The position numbers were made by a program, and so were the translations under genes. Under the pieces are notes generated by a model. It was given only the letters and a program-made list of their open reading frames with translations, had not been told where the DNA came from and made no database searches. A stretch of DNA of 64,000 bases from Veillonella nakazawae (GTDB lineage: Bacteria; Bacillota; Negativicutes; Veillonellales; Veillonellaceae): contig NZ_AP022321.1 of NCBI RefSeq assembly GCF_013393365.1, forward strand, positions 1,626,501 through 1,690,500. The letters are read 5' to 3'. How positions within the stretch are numbered: the first letter of the stretch is position 1; each line of letters starts with the position of its first letter. Positions 53,191-61,471 of the stretch are shown in pieces.

Positions 53191-54651
53191 ATGGAAGCAA
53201 TGCTCAATGATGCTATTTCTACCATTAATGGCTATTTATGGAGTTATTTCATCATCTTTATCCTCATCGGCGCAGGTCTCTTCTTTACGATGACAACGAA
53301 TTTTGTACAAATTCGTATGATCAAAGAAATGGTTCGCCTCGTAATCAATGGTGCAGGTAGTTCTACAGAAAAAAATCATGTATCCTCATTCCAAGCATTC
53401 TGTGTTAGTACCGCATCTCGTGTAGGTGTTGGTAATATCGCAGGTATTGCGATTGCTGTTGTACTCGGTGGTCCTGGTGCTATTTTCTGGATGTGGGTTA
53501 TCGCTCTTATTGGTGCTGCTACAGGTTTCATCGAATCTACATTAGCACAAATCTACAAAGAACCTGTTGCTAAAGGCGGCTTTTACGGCGGCCCAGCATA
53601 CTATATTCGCTATGGCTTAAACAACAAAGCATTATCTGTTTTATTTGCAATTTTGATCAGTATTACATACGGTTGGATTTACAACTCTGTACAAGCTAAT
53701 ACATTAGCTGCATCTCTTCAAGTATTCAACTTTGATGTATCCTATACAGGCGCTGTAGTAGCAATACTTCTTGGCCTCATTATTTTTGGTGGTATTCATC
53801 GCGTTGCAAAAGCATCTGAAATCATCGTTCCTATCATGGCGGTTTTATATATTGCTACTGCATTATTCGTAGTCATTATGAATATCACTCAATTCCCACA
53901 TGTAATCTATACTATTATCTCCTCTGCTTTTGAACCAGTAGCAGCAGGTGGTGGCTTATTAGGTGCTACTGTAATGAATGGTATTAAACGTGGTCTATTC
54001 TCCAACGAAGCCGGTGAAGGTTCTGTGCCTAATGCAGCGGCTACTGCGGCTGTTAACCATCCTGTTGAACAAGGTCTTGTACAAGCATTCGGTGTATTCC
54101 TTGATACATTTATCATTTGTACAGCTTCAGCATTCATTGTACTCATGGTTGGCGACTATAGCACAACAGGTTTAACTGGTGTTGCTCTAGTACAACATAA
54201 CCTCGAACAACAACTTGGTTCTTGGGCACCAACAGCGGTAGCAATCTTTATCGTAATGTTCTCCTTCAGTTCCTTAATTGGTAACTATTACTACGGTGAA
54301 ATTAATATTAGCCACTTAACAGAGAAGAAATTCTATCTTCATTTATTCCGTATTGGTGTAATAATCATGACATTCGTAGGCTCCATTGCCTCCCTTGATT
54401 TAGTATGGAATTTAGCCGATTTATTCATGGCCTTCTTAGTATTAACTAATATTAGTTCCATCGTACGTATGGGACGTACTGCAGGTCTTGCTCTTGATGA
54501 CTATATCAAACAACGCAAGGCAGGCATCGAAACACCTGTATTTAACCGTTCTGTTCTTAATCATACATACGGTATCGTATGGTGGGGTGACGGTCAAACT
54601 ACAGACTCTTCTGTACCTCCTACTCCAGTGGAAGCTACAATGGAAAAATAA
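53191..54651 (+). CDS. Sodium:alanine/glycine symporter (AGCS family)
   Basis: A 486-residue inner-membrane transporter with about ten helices. AGCS signatures: GVGNIAGIAIAVVLGGPGAIFWMW (about 88-111), FYGGPAYYIRYGL and RGLFSNEAGEGSVPNAAATA (about 267-286). It probably imports alanine or glycine with Na+, feeding the amino-acid catabolism seen around it. AAAGGAG precedes the ATG. Confidence 0.92.
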   Translation: MEAMLNDAISTINGYLWSYFIIFILIGAGLFFTMTTNFVQIRMIKEMVRLVINGAGSSTEKNHVSSFQAFCVSTASRVGVGNIAGIAIAVVLGGPGAIFWMWVIALIGAATGFIESTLAQIYKEPVAKGGFYGGPAYYIRYGLNNKALSVLFAILISITYGWIYNSVQANTLAASLQVFNFDVSYTGAVVAILLGLIIFGGIHRVAKASEIIVPIMAVLYIATALFVVIMNITQFPHVIYTIISSAFEPVAAGGGLLGATVMNGIKRGLFSNEAGEGSVPNAAATAAVNHPVEQGLVQAFGVFLDTFIICTASAFIVLMVGDYSTTGLTGVALVQHNLEQQLGSWAPTAVAIFIVMFSFSSLIGNYYYGEINISHLTEKKFYLHLFRIGVIIMTFVGSIASLDLVWNLADLFMAFLVLTNISSIVRMGRTAGLALDDYIKQRKAGIETPVFNRSVLNHTYGIVWWGDGQTTDSSVPPTPVEATMEK

Positions 54652-54663
54652 AATATATTCTCT

Positions 54664-54706
54664 TTAGAGATCGGTGAAAGTATATTTCATCGGTCTCTTT
54701 TTATTT
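54664..54706 (+). terminator. Terminator after the AGCS symporter
   Basis: AGAGATCGGTGAAA pairs with TTTCATCGGTCTCT, followed by TTTTTATTTTT. Confidence 0.82.
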
Positions 54707-54784
54707 TTGTAAAAGTATCCATTTATACTGTAAAAACTACGATTTATATCTAACTCCAGGAGTGACTATAATCACAGTAAATAT

Positions 54785-54860
54785 CTATATTCTATACACT
54801 TTTCAAGCATTAAAAACTATAGAATATAGTTATAAAATTATAAAGGGTATTATGTATACA
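54785..54860 (+). promoter_or_regulatory. gdhA upstream region with inverted repeat and aspA-like motifs
   Basis: CTATATTCTATA (54785-54796) and its exact complement (54818-54829) form an inverted repeat. The motifs TATTCTATACA (54788-54798) and TATTATGTATACA (54848-54860) match motifs upstream of aspA, the first exactly and the second at 12 of 13 positions. They lie 68-140 bases before gdhA, a position suited to regulation. Confidence 0.5.
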
Positions 54861-54927
54861 ACGTCGAATACTACAGTATGTCTAAAATTAGCAAAACTTA
54901 ATTTACTCTTATATACAGGAGGTTATT

Positions 54928-56184
54928 ATGAGTGGTTATAATCCTTATGAAAACATGCTAAATACGTTAGATGTAGCAGCAGAAAAACTCGGTTATTCTC
55001 GTAGTGAGTACGAAGTATTACGTCATCCTGAACGAGAACTAAAAGTAGCTGTACCTCTTCAACTAGACAATGGTGAAGTTCGCGTATACGAAGGTTACCG
55101 TTGCCAACACTCCACATTACGTGGTAGCGCTAAAGGTGGTCTTCGCTTCCATCCTGACTCCGACGAAAACGAAGTTCGTGCATTGGCAGCTTGGATGACT
55201 ATTAAAAATGCTATCGCTAACATTCCTTATGGCGGTGGTAAAGGCGGTATCAAAGTTGATCCTAAAACATTGAACCCTCGCGAATTAGAACGCTTAACTC
55301 GTAACTTTGTACGTCGTATTGCTCCTATCATTGGCGTAAATACTGACGTGCCTGCACCAGACGTAAATACAAACGCCCAAATCATGAGCTGGATTGCTGA
55401 TGAATACAGCACATTAAAAGGCGAATGGAGCCCTGGTATCGTTACTGGTAAACCTATTGAAGTAGGCGGATCCTTAGGTCGTAATGAAGCGACTGGTCGC
55501 GGCTGTCTCATCGCATTACAAAGTTACTTAGCTAAGAAAAACTTAGACATCAAAAACCTTACTGTAGCAGTTCAAGGCTTCGGTAACGTAGGTTCCGTAG
55601 GTGCTCGCCTCATTGCGCAAGCAGGCGCTAAAGTTGTTGCTATCGGCGACGTAAGCGTTAACATCTACAACCCTAACGGTATTGATGTGGAAAAAGCATA
55701 CGAATATGCTAACTCCCATGGTCGTTCCCTTGAAGGTTACAGCGAACCAGGTATGACTACAATTGGTGCCCAAGAATTATTGGCTCAACCAGTTGATGTA
55801 TTGTACATGGCAGCTCTTGAAAACCAATTGAACAAAGACAACATGGGAAACATCCAAGCTAAAATCATCTTGGAAGGTGCTAATGGCCCTACTACTAATG
55901 ATGCAGATAAATACTTCTATGAAAAAGGTATCGACATCATTCCTGACGTTCTTGCAAACGGCGGCGGCGTAGTTGTATCTTACTATGAATGGGTACAAAA
56001 CAAAGCAAGCTTCTACTGGACTGAAGAAGAAGTTAATGAACGGTTAACTAAAAATATGCAAAATAGCTTTGAAGCAGTTTGGGAAATGCAACATAAATAC
56101 AATGTACCTCCTCGTCAAGCAGCGTACATGGTTGCCCTTGAACGCCTCGTAGTAGAAACTAAATGGCGCGGCTACAACTGCTAA
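54928..56184 (+). CDS. gdhA: Glutamate dehydrogenase (NAD-type, GdhA/GluD)
   Basis: Interconverts glutamate with 2-oxoglutarate and ammonia. It has 418 residues, the hexameric type. The N-terminal substrate domain has YRCQHSTLRGSAKGGLRFHP (about 52-71), IPYGGGKGGI with the catalytic Lys (about 101-110) and DVPAPDVNTN. The nucleotide-binding domain has QGFGNVGSVGARL (about 214-226). The sequence is closer to NAD-linked Firmicutes RocG/GudB-like enzymes; cofactor preference is inferred. AGGAGG precedes the ATG. Its terminator was split by the following IS. Confidence 0.94.
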   Translation: MSGYNPYENMLNTLDVAAEKLGYSRSEYEVLRHPERELKVAVPLQLDNGEVRVYEGYRCQHSTLRGSAKGGLRFHPDSDENEVRALAAWMTIKNAIANIPYGGGKGGIKVDPKTLNPRELERLTRNFVRRIAPIIGVNTDVPAPDVNTNAQIMSWIADEYSTLKGEWSPGIVTGKPIEVGGSLGRNEATGRGCLIALQSYLAKKNLDIKNLTVAVQGFGNVGSVGARLIAQAGAKVVAIGDVSVNIYNPNGIDVEKAYEYANSHGRSLEGYSEPGMTTIGAQELLAQPVDVLYMAALENQLNKDNMGNIQAKIILEGANGPTTNDADKYFYEKGIDIIPDVLANGGGVVVSYYEWVQNKASFYWTEEEVNERLTKNMQNSFEAVWEMQHKYNVPPRQAAYMVALERLVVETKWRGYNC

Positions 56185-56236
56185 TACCTTCAACCTCCAT
56201 AACATTTAGCCATAAGAAAGGCGTAAGCTCTGATAT

Positions 56237-56271
56237 GTACCCCCTTTACTGGACAACCAGTAAAGGGGGTA
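56237..56271 (+). promoter_or_regulatory. Perfect hairpin at the IS left end, before orfA
   Basis: TACCCCCTTTACTGG pairs exactly with CCAGTAAAGGGGGTA around the loop ACAA, ending five bases before the orfA ATG. The GGGGG of the 3' arm is the only ribosome-binding-site candidate, so read-through transcripts from gdhA would fold and hide it. This would limit transposase made from outside transcription. Confidence 0.6.
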
Positions 56272-56276
56272 TTTTC

Positions 56277-56846
56277 ATGAGATATAGTTATGAATTTAAA
56301 AGAAAAGCAATTGAATTATTTAATCAAGGTGAATGGCCAGAGACGCCAACTGGAGTATTGACTCATACTTTTCACGAACAAATAATAAAATGGGCTAAAC
56401 AGGAAGAGTTTAATGGCCCAGAAATCAATAAGCATAATCCAGATAAGCGATGTTGGTCTCCAGAGAAGAAATATGAGTTAGTATGCCAAGTATTATTTGG
56501 AGAATCTATCCGCTCTGTATCTATTAGGGCTGGAATTAATACTGGCCAACTGTATCAATGGGTTCATAAATACAAAACTTTGGGATACAATGGTCTTATT
56601 AATAAACCTAAAGGACGATCACCAAAGGATTGCAAAATGAAAGTACCTAAGACTATCTCACCTCGAGAGCTCAAAGAGAGTGAATATGAGGAACTTATTC
56701 GCTTACGAGCTGAAATTGCTTATATTAAAGCTGAAAATGAAGTCATAAAAAAAGAGATTGCCTTGAGAGAAGAAAAAGAGGCTGCGCGACTCAAGGCGAA
56801 AAAGCAGCGATTATCAAAACGCTCCACCAACAAGGCTATCAACTAA
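56277..56846 (+). CDS. IS3-family OrfA (helix-turn-helix protein)
   Basis: A 189-residue DNA-binding component: an N-terminal HTH region (MRYSYEFKRKAIELFNQGE), a second HTH around VSIRAGINTGQLYQWVHKYK (about 83-102), and a C-terminal leucine-zipper-like stretch (ELIRLRAEIAYIKAENEVIKKEIAL). The ATG is at 56277; longer upstream reading belongs to flanking DNA. Near the end, AAAAAAAG (56747-56754) is a likely slippery site for -1 frameshifting into orfB. Confidence 0.88.
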   Translation: MRYSYEFKRKAIELFNQGEWPETPTGVLTHTFHEQIIKWAKQEEFNGPEINKHNPDKRCWSPEKKYELVCQVLFGESIRSVSIRAGINTGQLYQWVHKYKTLGYNGLINKPKGRSPKDCKMKVPKTISPRELKESEYEELIRLRAEIAYIKAENEVIKKEIALREEKEAARLKAKKQRLSKRSTNKAIN

Positions 56847-56854
56847 AACATCTT

Positions 56855-57664
56855 TTGAAAGCTATGCCAATGTCCAAATCTACCTATTATTTTGAACTTA
56901 CTAAAGTAGATCTTGTAGATAAAAGAAATACAGAGCTAAAAGATGAAATTCAAAAGATTTTTACAGAACATAAAGGCCGGTATGGTGTACGCCGTGTATA
57001 TCAAGAGCTTCTTAATCGAGGCTTTGTAGTCAATCATAAACGAGTGCAAAGACTTATGCATATTATGGGGCTCGCAGGAAAGCGACCGAAAGAAAAGTAC
57101 CACTCTTACAAAGGGAAAGTCGGTAAGGTAGCAGAAAATATCGTCAATAGAGATTTTAGTACAACTGCACCATTACAAAAATGGACTACTGATGTGTCTC
57201 AATTTAATTTCTCATGGGGAAAATGCTATTTGTCGCCTATTTTAGATATGAATACGAATGAGATTGTTGCTTATGACTTAGCATTAAGTCCTAACTTAGA
57301 ACAAATTTCTCGTATGTTAGAGAAGGCATTCAAGAAGTTTACTAATCTTTCAGGATTAATCCTCCATTCTGATCAAGGATGGCAATACCAACATAAGTAC
57401 TTTAGGAGAACACTCAAAGAGCATGGTATTATTCAATCTATGTCTCGAAAAGGAAATTGTTATGATAACTCTGTGATGGAAACCTTTTTTGGTAGATTGA
57501 AAACGGAAATATATTATGGTTTTGAGAGAGAATATTCATCTTTTAATGCTTTTGCAGCAGCGATAGAAGAATACATTAACTATTACAATAACAAAAGGAT
57601 TCAAGCAAAAACAAAATGGATGCCCCCTGTGAAATACAGGGAAGCATCCATGTGTTTAGGCTAG
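56855..57664 (+). CDS. IS3-family OrfB transposase (DDE integrase core)
   Basis: Catalytic part of the OrfAB transposase, shown from its first ATG (269 residues). In the -1 frame it is open from the slippery run at 56747, giving a fusion through AAIIKTLHQQGYQLKHLLKAMPMSKSTYYF, the usual IS150 junction. DDE residues: WTTDVSQF, LILHSDQGWQYQ and NCYDNSVMETFFGRLKTE. The frame is intact, so the element looks capable of transposition. Confidence 0.92.
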   Translation: MKAMPMSKSTYYFELTKVDLVDKRNTELKDEIQKIFTEHKGRYGVRRVYQELLNRGFVVNHKRVQRLMHIMGLAGKRPKEKYHSYKGKVGKVAENIVNRDFSTTAPLQKWTTDVSQFNFSWGKCYLSPILDMNTNEIVAYDLALSPNLEQISRMLEKAFKKFTNLSGLILHSDQGWQYQHKYFRRTLKEHGIIQSMSRKGNCYDNSVMETFFGRLKTEIYYGFEREYSSFNAFAAAIEEYINYYNNKRIQAKTKWMPPVKYREASMCLG

Positions 57665-57741
57665 TAAATAATATGTGTCCAGGAAAATGGGTACATATCA
57701 CTCACATCGAGCTTACGCCTTTTTATTTACCTATGTACTTT

Positions 57742-58233
57742 TTATTTGAAAGCACCTAATAAAGCAGCCATGCTAGGACGGCTGATCAATGCTTTCACCA
57801 AAACAGAGCCAAGCACTGCTGGAATTGTTTGACCTACGATGAGGTTCAATACCAATGGCCAGTATGGAAGGCCAAGTAATGGGCTAAGCCATAACGGTAC
57901 ACATAATGCTGGAACAAAGATAATCGGTAGAATCGCCCACCAAGCGCTAAGGCCAAGCTTACGCATACCTACGATTATACCTGTTGTTAAAATACCAACG
58001 CCAAAACCTCCCATCATATCGAGGATACCAAGACCACCGAATAGGAAGTTAGAAATGAGGTTACCAATCCCCATTGGAATTACCAAAAACGGAAAGGCAT
58101 AAGCAAGTGCATATAATGATGTTGCTATACGAATTTGGTACGCTCCGAAAGAAACGCTTTGCGTTAAATATAGTACAACGATGTACAATGCCACAACCAT
58201 GGCAGAAATAGTCAATTTACGTGTAGTAATCAT
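57742..58233 (-). CDS. queT: Queuosine precursor transporter QueT
   Basis: A 163-residue membrane protein with about five to six helices, the substrate-binding (S) component of an ECF transporter for a queuosine precursor. The N-terminal RKLTISAMVVALYIVVLYLTQSVSFGAYQIRIA and GIGNLISNFLFGGLGILDMMGG are typical of QueT. The ATG at 58233 has GAGGAGG upstream. A preQ1-type riboswitch with terminator precedes it, and queC lies upstream, which both support the call. The shared ECF energising genes are elsewhere. Confidence 0.92.
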   Translation of the reverse strand: MITTRKLTISAMVVALYIVVLYLTQSVSFGAYQIRIATSLYALAYAFPFLVIPMGIGNLISNFLFGGLGILDMMGGFGVGILTTGIIVGMRKLGLSAWWAILPIIFVPALCVPLWLSPLLGLPYWPLVLNLIVGQTIPAVLGSVLVKALISRPSMAALLGAFK

Positions 58234-58251
58234 AACACTCACCTCCTCAAA

Positions 58252-58280
58252 TAAAAAAAGCATGGCAAAACTACCATGCT
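58252..58280 (-). terminator. Riboswitch-controlled terminator before queT
   Basis: AGCATGG-TAGTTTTG-CCATGCT followed on the minus strand by TTTTTTTA, directly before the queT ribosome binding site. It is the expression platform of the aptamer just upstream. Confidence 0.85.
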
Positions 58281-58296
58281 ATAAATGCTTATGAAT

Positions 58297-58340
58297 TTCC
58301 GTAGTTTTGTTTAGAGACAGGATGGTTTCAAACTGTCTTA
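58297..58340 (-). ncRNA. PreQ1-I riboswitch aptamer
   Basis: On the minus strand the stem AGACAG/CTGTCT (loop TTTGAAACCATC) is followed by the A-rich tail CTAAACAAAACTACGG. This matches the compact H-type pseudoknot layout of preQ1-I, whose tail (AACAAAACAAGG type) is strongly conserved. Its place before queT, with a downstream terminator, fits transcriptional repression by preQ1. Assigned by eye. Confidence 0.75.
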
Positions 58341-58528
58341 TTTAGTTGTCGCCTTTAGGCAGTACTAATATTAGCATATATCTAATATTTTCGCAATCAA
58401 TTTTGTTGTAGGCGGACTTATATGTAAATCTACTATTAGTGTTAAGTTGGTAAGGACGGGGTGGCAGGAGATACCTTTCCTCATCGCTCCACTGGCTATA
58501 CGGTCATCGGCCTAGGGCCTCGACCTGC
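58341..58528 (-). other. Non-coding stretch between queC and the riboswitch, partly GC-rich
   Basis: On the minus strand the part next to queC (58445-58528) is markedly GC-rich. It can form hairpins such as GTGG..CCAC around GCGATGAGGAAAGGTATCTC and the near-palindrome GGCCCTAGGCC. The remainder is AT-rich and should contain the queT promoter. No reading frame or known RNA family is recognised. Confidence 0.5.
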
Positions 58529-59218
58529 CTACAGAGCTGGGTCTTCGACGCCGTTAGCGCGGAATGCTTCGGCTCTGTCGATACAGGTGCCGCAGTGTCC
58601 GCATGGTTTGTCGCCGCCTTCGTAGCAGGACCATGTTAGGTGGTATGGTACGCCGAGTCGTAGGCCTTCTTTTACGACGTCTGCTTTGTTATGGTTGATG
58701 AATGGTGCTTCTAAGGAGCATTCTTTGCCGGATCCTTCGAAGATAGCATCGCCCATGGATTTATAGAAGTGTTCTGTACAGTCTGGGTATGCGTTACCAG
58801 CCGCATCATCGCTATGGGCACCATAGTAGATATAGCCGCAGTCTAGAGATAAGGCTAAGGAAGCCGCCGCAGATAGGAATAGACCATTTCTAAATGGCAC
58901 ATAGGTGCTAACCGTACCTTCCCCTTCTGTTTCTTGTTGTTCCTTGTATGAACCTTGAGGTATTGCCTCTGCGGATTGGGTCAATAAAGAGCAATTGCTG
59001 AAGGCAAACAATTTAGTGACATCCATCGTTTTACCTTCAATGCCATAATAAGCGAGAATAGATGCAGCAGCCTCTAGTTCTTTACTATGTTTTTGACCAT
59101 ATTGAATGGATAACGGCACTACATTGTCTTTGCCAAATCTTTCAATAGCTAGCGCTAAACATGTAGTACTATCTACCCCACCGCTAAATAAGACAACAGC
59201 CTTTTGTTTTTGAGCCAT
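58529..59218 (-). CDS. queC: 7-cyano-7-deazaguanine synthase
   Basis: ATP-dependent conversion of CDG to preQ0 in queuosine biosynthesis. It has 229 residues with the PP-loop VVLFSGGVDSTTC (about 9-21) and the zinc site formed by Cys in SCYEGGDKPCGHCGTC near the C-terminus. The ATG at 59218 has AAAGGAG upstream. No queD/queE/queF follow; instead a riboswitch-controlled transporter gene is next. Confidence 0.95.
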   Translation of the reverse strand: MAQKQKAVVLFSGGVDSTTCLALAIERFGKDNVVPLSIQYGQKHSKELEAAASILAYYGIEGKTMDVTKLFAFSNCSLLTQSAEAIPQGSYKEQQETEGEGTVSTYVPFRNGLFLSAAASLALSLDCGYIYYGAHSDDAAGNAYPDCTEHFYKSMGDAIFEGSGKECSLEAPFINHNKADVVKEGLRLGVPYHLTWSCYEGGDKPCGHCGTCIDRAEAFRANGVEDPAL

Positions 59219-59240
59219 AAGGTCTCCTTTCACCTATTAC

Positions 59241-59266
59241 AACAGCCCCATCCTAAGATGAGGCTG
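59241..59266 (-). terminator. Probable terminator after xth
   Basis: ACAGCC-CATC / GATG-GGCTGT stem with one mismatch and loop CTAA between xth and queC; the T-rich tail is weak. Confidence 0.5.
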
Positions 59267-59286
59267 TAGATTATACTTTCAATATA

Positions 59287-60042
59287 TTATAAATCGATAT
59301 CTAATTCTACTGGGCAGTGATCAGAGCCAAAGATTTGTTGGTGAATTTTAGCTTCTTGAATTTTGTCGTCAAGACGTTTAGAGGTGATGAAATAGTCAAT
59401 TCTCCATCCCGTATTTCGTTCACGAGCCTTGCCCATATAAGACCACCAGCTATATTCCTCAATTGCATCTGGATACAGGTGACGGAATGTATCTGTGAAA
59501 CCAGCACCTAACAGTTCGGTCATTTTTGCACGCTCTTCGTCGGAGAAGCCTGCATTTTTACGGTTCGTCTTAGGATTTTTAAGGTCGATTTCTTGGTGAG
59601 CCACGTTAAGGTCTCCACAGAGAATGACTGGTTTTTTCTTATCTAATTCAAGCAAATAGTTGCGGAATGCATCTTCCCAAGTCATGCGGTACTCAAGACG
59701 AGCCAATTCACGTTGGCTATTTGGCGTATAGCAGCATACTAAATAGAAATTGTCATATTCAGCAGTAATAACACGGCCCTCTTGATCGTGCTCTTCAATG
59801 CCGATACCGTTAGTTACGGACAACGGTTTAATACGCGTGAATACAGCCGTACCACTATAGCCTTTTTTCACAGCACTATTCCAATATTGCTCATAACCCG
59901 GCAATTCCAAAGAAATTTGATCAGGTTGCAATTTTGTTTCTTGTAAACAGAAAATATCCGCATCCAGTTCGTTAAAGGATTCCATAAATCCTTTTGTTAC
60001 AGCGGCACGAAGGCCGTTTACATTCCAAGAAATTAATTTCAA
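59287..60042 (-). CDS. xth: Exodeoxyribonuclease III
   Basis: AP endonuclease and 3'-5' exonuclease for base-excision repair. It has 251 residues with KLISWNVNGLRAAV at the N-terminus, the metal Glu in FCLQETKLQ, CGDLNVAHQEIDL with catalytic Asp/Asn and the C-terminal SDHCPVELDIDL. Translation appears to start at TTG 60042, with AAGGAG upstream. It appears monocistronic. Confidence 0.94.
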   Translation of the reverse strand: MKLISWNVNGLRAAVTKGFMESFNELDADIFCLQETKLQPDQISLELPGYEQYWNSAVKKGYSGTAVFTRIKPLSVTNGIGIEEHDQEGRVITAEYDNFYLVCCYTPNSQRELARLEYRMTWEDAFRNYLLELDKKKPVILCGDLNVAHQEIDLKNPKTNRKNAGFSDEERAKMTELLGAGFTDTFRHLYPDAIEEYSWWSYMGKARERNTGWRIDYFITSKRLDDKIQEAKIHQQIFGSDHCPVELDIDL

Positions 60043-60191
60043 TGCTTACTCCTTATTCTAATAGTGCTTTTACATACTAATATAGTTTGTGAAAGCCTCT
60101 ATTTCAACAATTTCTTTATATTTCAAAAAGATTCTTATTTATGCTAGCAATTATAATATGTTATACAGTTTAGCCAAAAAGTCGTACATTA

Positions 60192-60416
60192 CTATTGTTT
60201 GTGTTTCTTTGCATGTCTAGCTTCCGCACGAGCCTTTCGAGCGTTTTCGTTTGCTTTAAGATCACTTTCACGTTTTTCACGGAAATAATTAGCTATGGAA
60301 GATAAAACAAGAATTACCAACACTGTAACATTAAACATGCCGGGCCCGAAGGTATAGATGTGATAACACAAATAACCAAACGCAACAAGGGTTAGTAGAT
60401 GTTTTAAAATTTTCAT
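60192..60416 (-). CDS. Small membrane protein, unknown function
   Basis: A 74-residue protein with two short hydrophobic segments (about 4-22 and 28-44) and a highly basic, Ala-rich tail (KANENARKARAEARHAKKHK) likely cytoplasmic. AGGAGG precedes the ATG. It starts 13 bases after the sulfurtransferase stop, so they are co-transcribed. No family recognised. Confidence 0.7.
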   Translation of the reverse strand: MKILKHLLTLVAFGYLCYHIYTFGPGMFNVTVLVILVLSSIANYFREKRESDLKANENARKARAEARHAKKHKQ

Positions 60417-60429
60417 TTGCCCTCCTGTA

Positions 60430-61248
60430 TTATCGTAATGTTTCTACACCAGTCTTAAGTGGGAAACCGTCATAGGTTACCCAATCACTAGAGCTGCCAA
60501 CATATAAAGCCGATTCAAGCCCTACTTCGCTCATAGTTAACAGCGCATTACAAGCGGTTACCCCTGAGCCACAGTACGTCACTACAGGTCTATTTTGGTA
60601 GATTTCATTATAATACTGAGCTTCTAAATCTTTTACAGACTTAGGACCATCTACGGTATAACCACTTTCATAAAAATGATTAACAGCACCAGGAATATGA
60701 CCAGTCATGCCATCCATCGTATCTACTTGAGATCCATCGTAACGGAACGGTGCACGAGCATCGATGATAACATGGTCACCACTTTCACTAGCCTTGAGTA
60801 CCTCATCACGACTCATAACCATATGCGTTTGCAATTCATAGTTAAAAACAGACGGTTCTGTAGGTAGCGGAGTTGGTTCTTTAGTTAGAACATGGCCTTC
60901 CTTAACCCAACGCTCAACACCACCAGACAATACGCGTACATCCGTTAAGCCCATGTAACGCAACGTCCACCATAAACGTCCCGCTAAGAAAAGCCAAGAG
61001 TCATATACAACAACCTTGGAATCACGAGTAATCCCGTAAGACTCAAAAGTATGAGCCAAACGCTCCATATCTGGTAATGGATGACGACCGCCATGCTCAC
61101 CTACAGGGCCTGTTAAATCCTTATCTAAATCTACAGGAAAAGCCCCCTTAATATGACCTTGTTTATAATCTTGATAACCTCGAGCATCTAAGATGATAAC
61201 CTCATCGAGACAAGCTAATAACTCTTTAGGAGTGATGAAATTTGACAT
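60430..61248 (-). CDS. Two-domain rhodanese, 3-mercaptopyruvate/thiosulfate sulfurtransferase
   Basis: A 272-residue cytoplasmic enzyme. The N-terminal inactive rhodanese domain (about 1-130) and the C-terminal domain (about 150-272) carry the active-site loop CGSGVTAC (about 223-230). The CGSGVTA loop is nearer the mercaptopyruvate type than the CRKGVT thiosulfate type, but substrate cannot be fixed. The start at 61248 has AAAGGAG upstream. Confidence 0.88.
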   Translation of the reverse strand: MSNFITPKELLACLDEVIILDARGYQDYKQGHIKGAFPVDLDKDLTGPVGEHGGRHPLPDMERLAHTFESYGITRDSKVVVYDSWLFLAGRLWWTLRYMGLTDVRVLSGGVERWVKEGHVLTKEPTPLPTEPSVFNYELQTHMVMSRDEVLKASESGDHVIIDARAPFRYDGSQVDTMDGMTGHIPGAVNHFYESGYTVDGPKSVKDLEAQYYNEIYQNRPVVTYCGSGVTACNALLTMSEVGLESALYVGSSSDWVTYDGFPLKTGVETLR

Positions 61249-61408
61249 ATGTACTCCTTTCATATAATTATATCGAAAAATACAAATCTGATAATATTAT
61301 TATATAACGATATGAAAGTATGGACAATGAATATGAAAATATAATTTAAACGATAAGCCAATATGTTCTAATAGCTCTTTCACATTACAAATATCCTATC
61401 CATACAAA

Positions 61409-61444
61409 ATAAAAGGTACACCTATATAGTATTATAGGCGTACC
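61409..61444 (-). terminator. Terminator of the 150-residue protein gene
   Basis: AGGTAC-A-CCTATA / TATAGG-C-GTACCT with one mismatch, followed on the minus strand by TTTTATTTTG. Confidence 0.78.
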
Positions 61445-61471
61445 TCTATATTGTATGCTGATGTATTTCAA

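Larger units (their letters stand above)
56231..57700 (+). mobile_element. IS3-family insertion sequence (IS150-like), 1470 bp
   Basis: The ends are inverted repeats of 25 bases: TGATATGTACCCCCTTTACT... at 56231 and TGATATGTACCCATTTTCCT... on the opposite strand ending at 57700, with 22 of 25 matches. A 3-bp target duplication CTC flanks it (56228-56230 and 57701-57703), as expected for IS3. It carries overlapping orfA and orfB. Its left end also forms a 15-bp hairpin just before orfA. It entered the loop of the gdhA/queT terminator. Confidence 0.92.

Noticed and set aside
56163..56276. N-terminal extension of IS orfA into flanking DNA
   Set aside because: This part crosses the gdhA end and the IS boundary; the native orfA start is the ATG at 56277.
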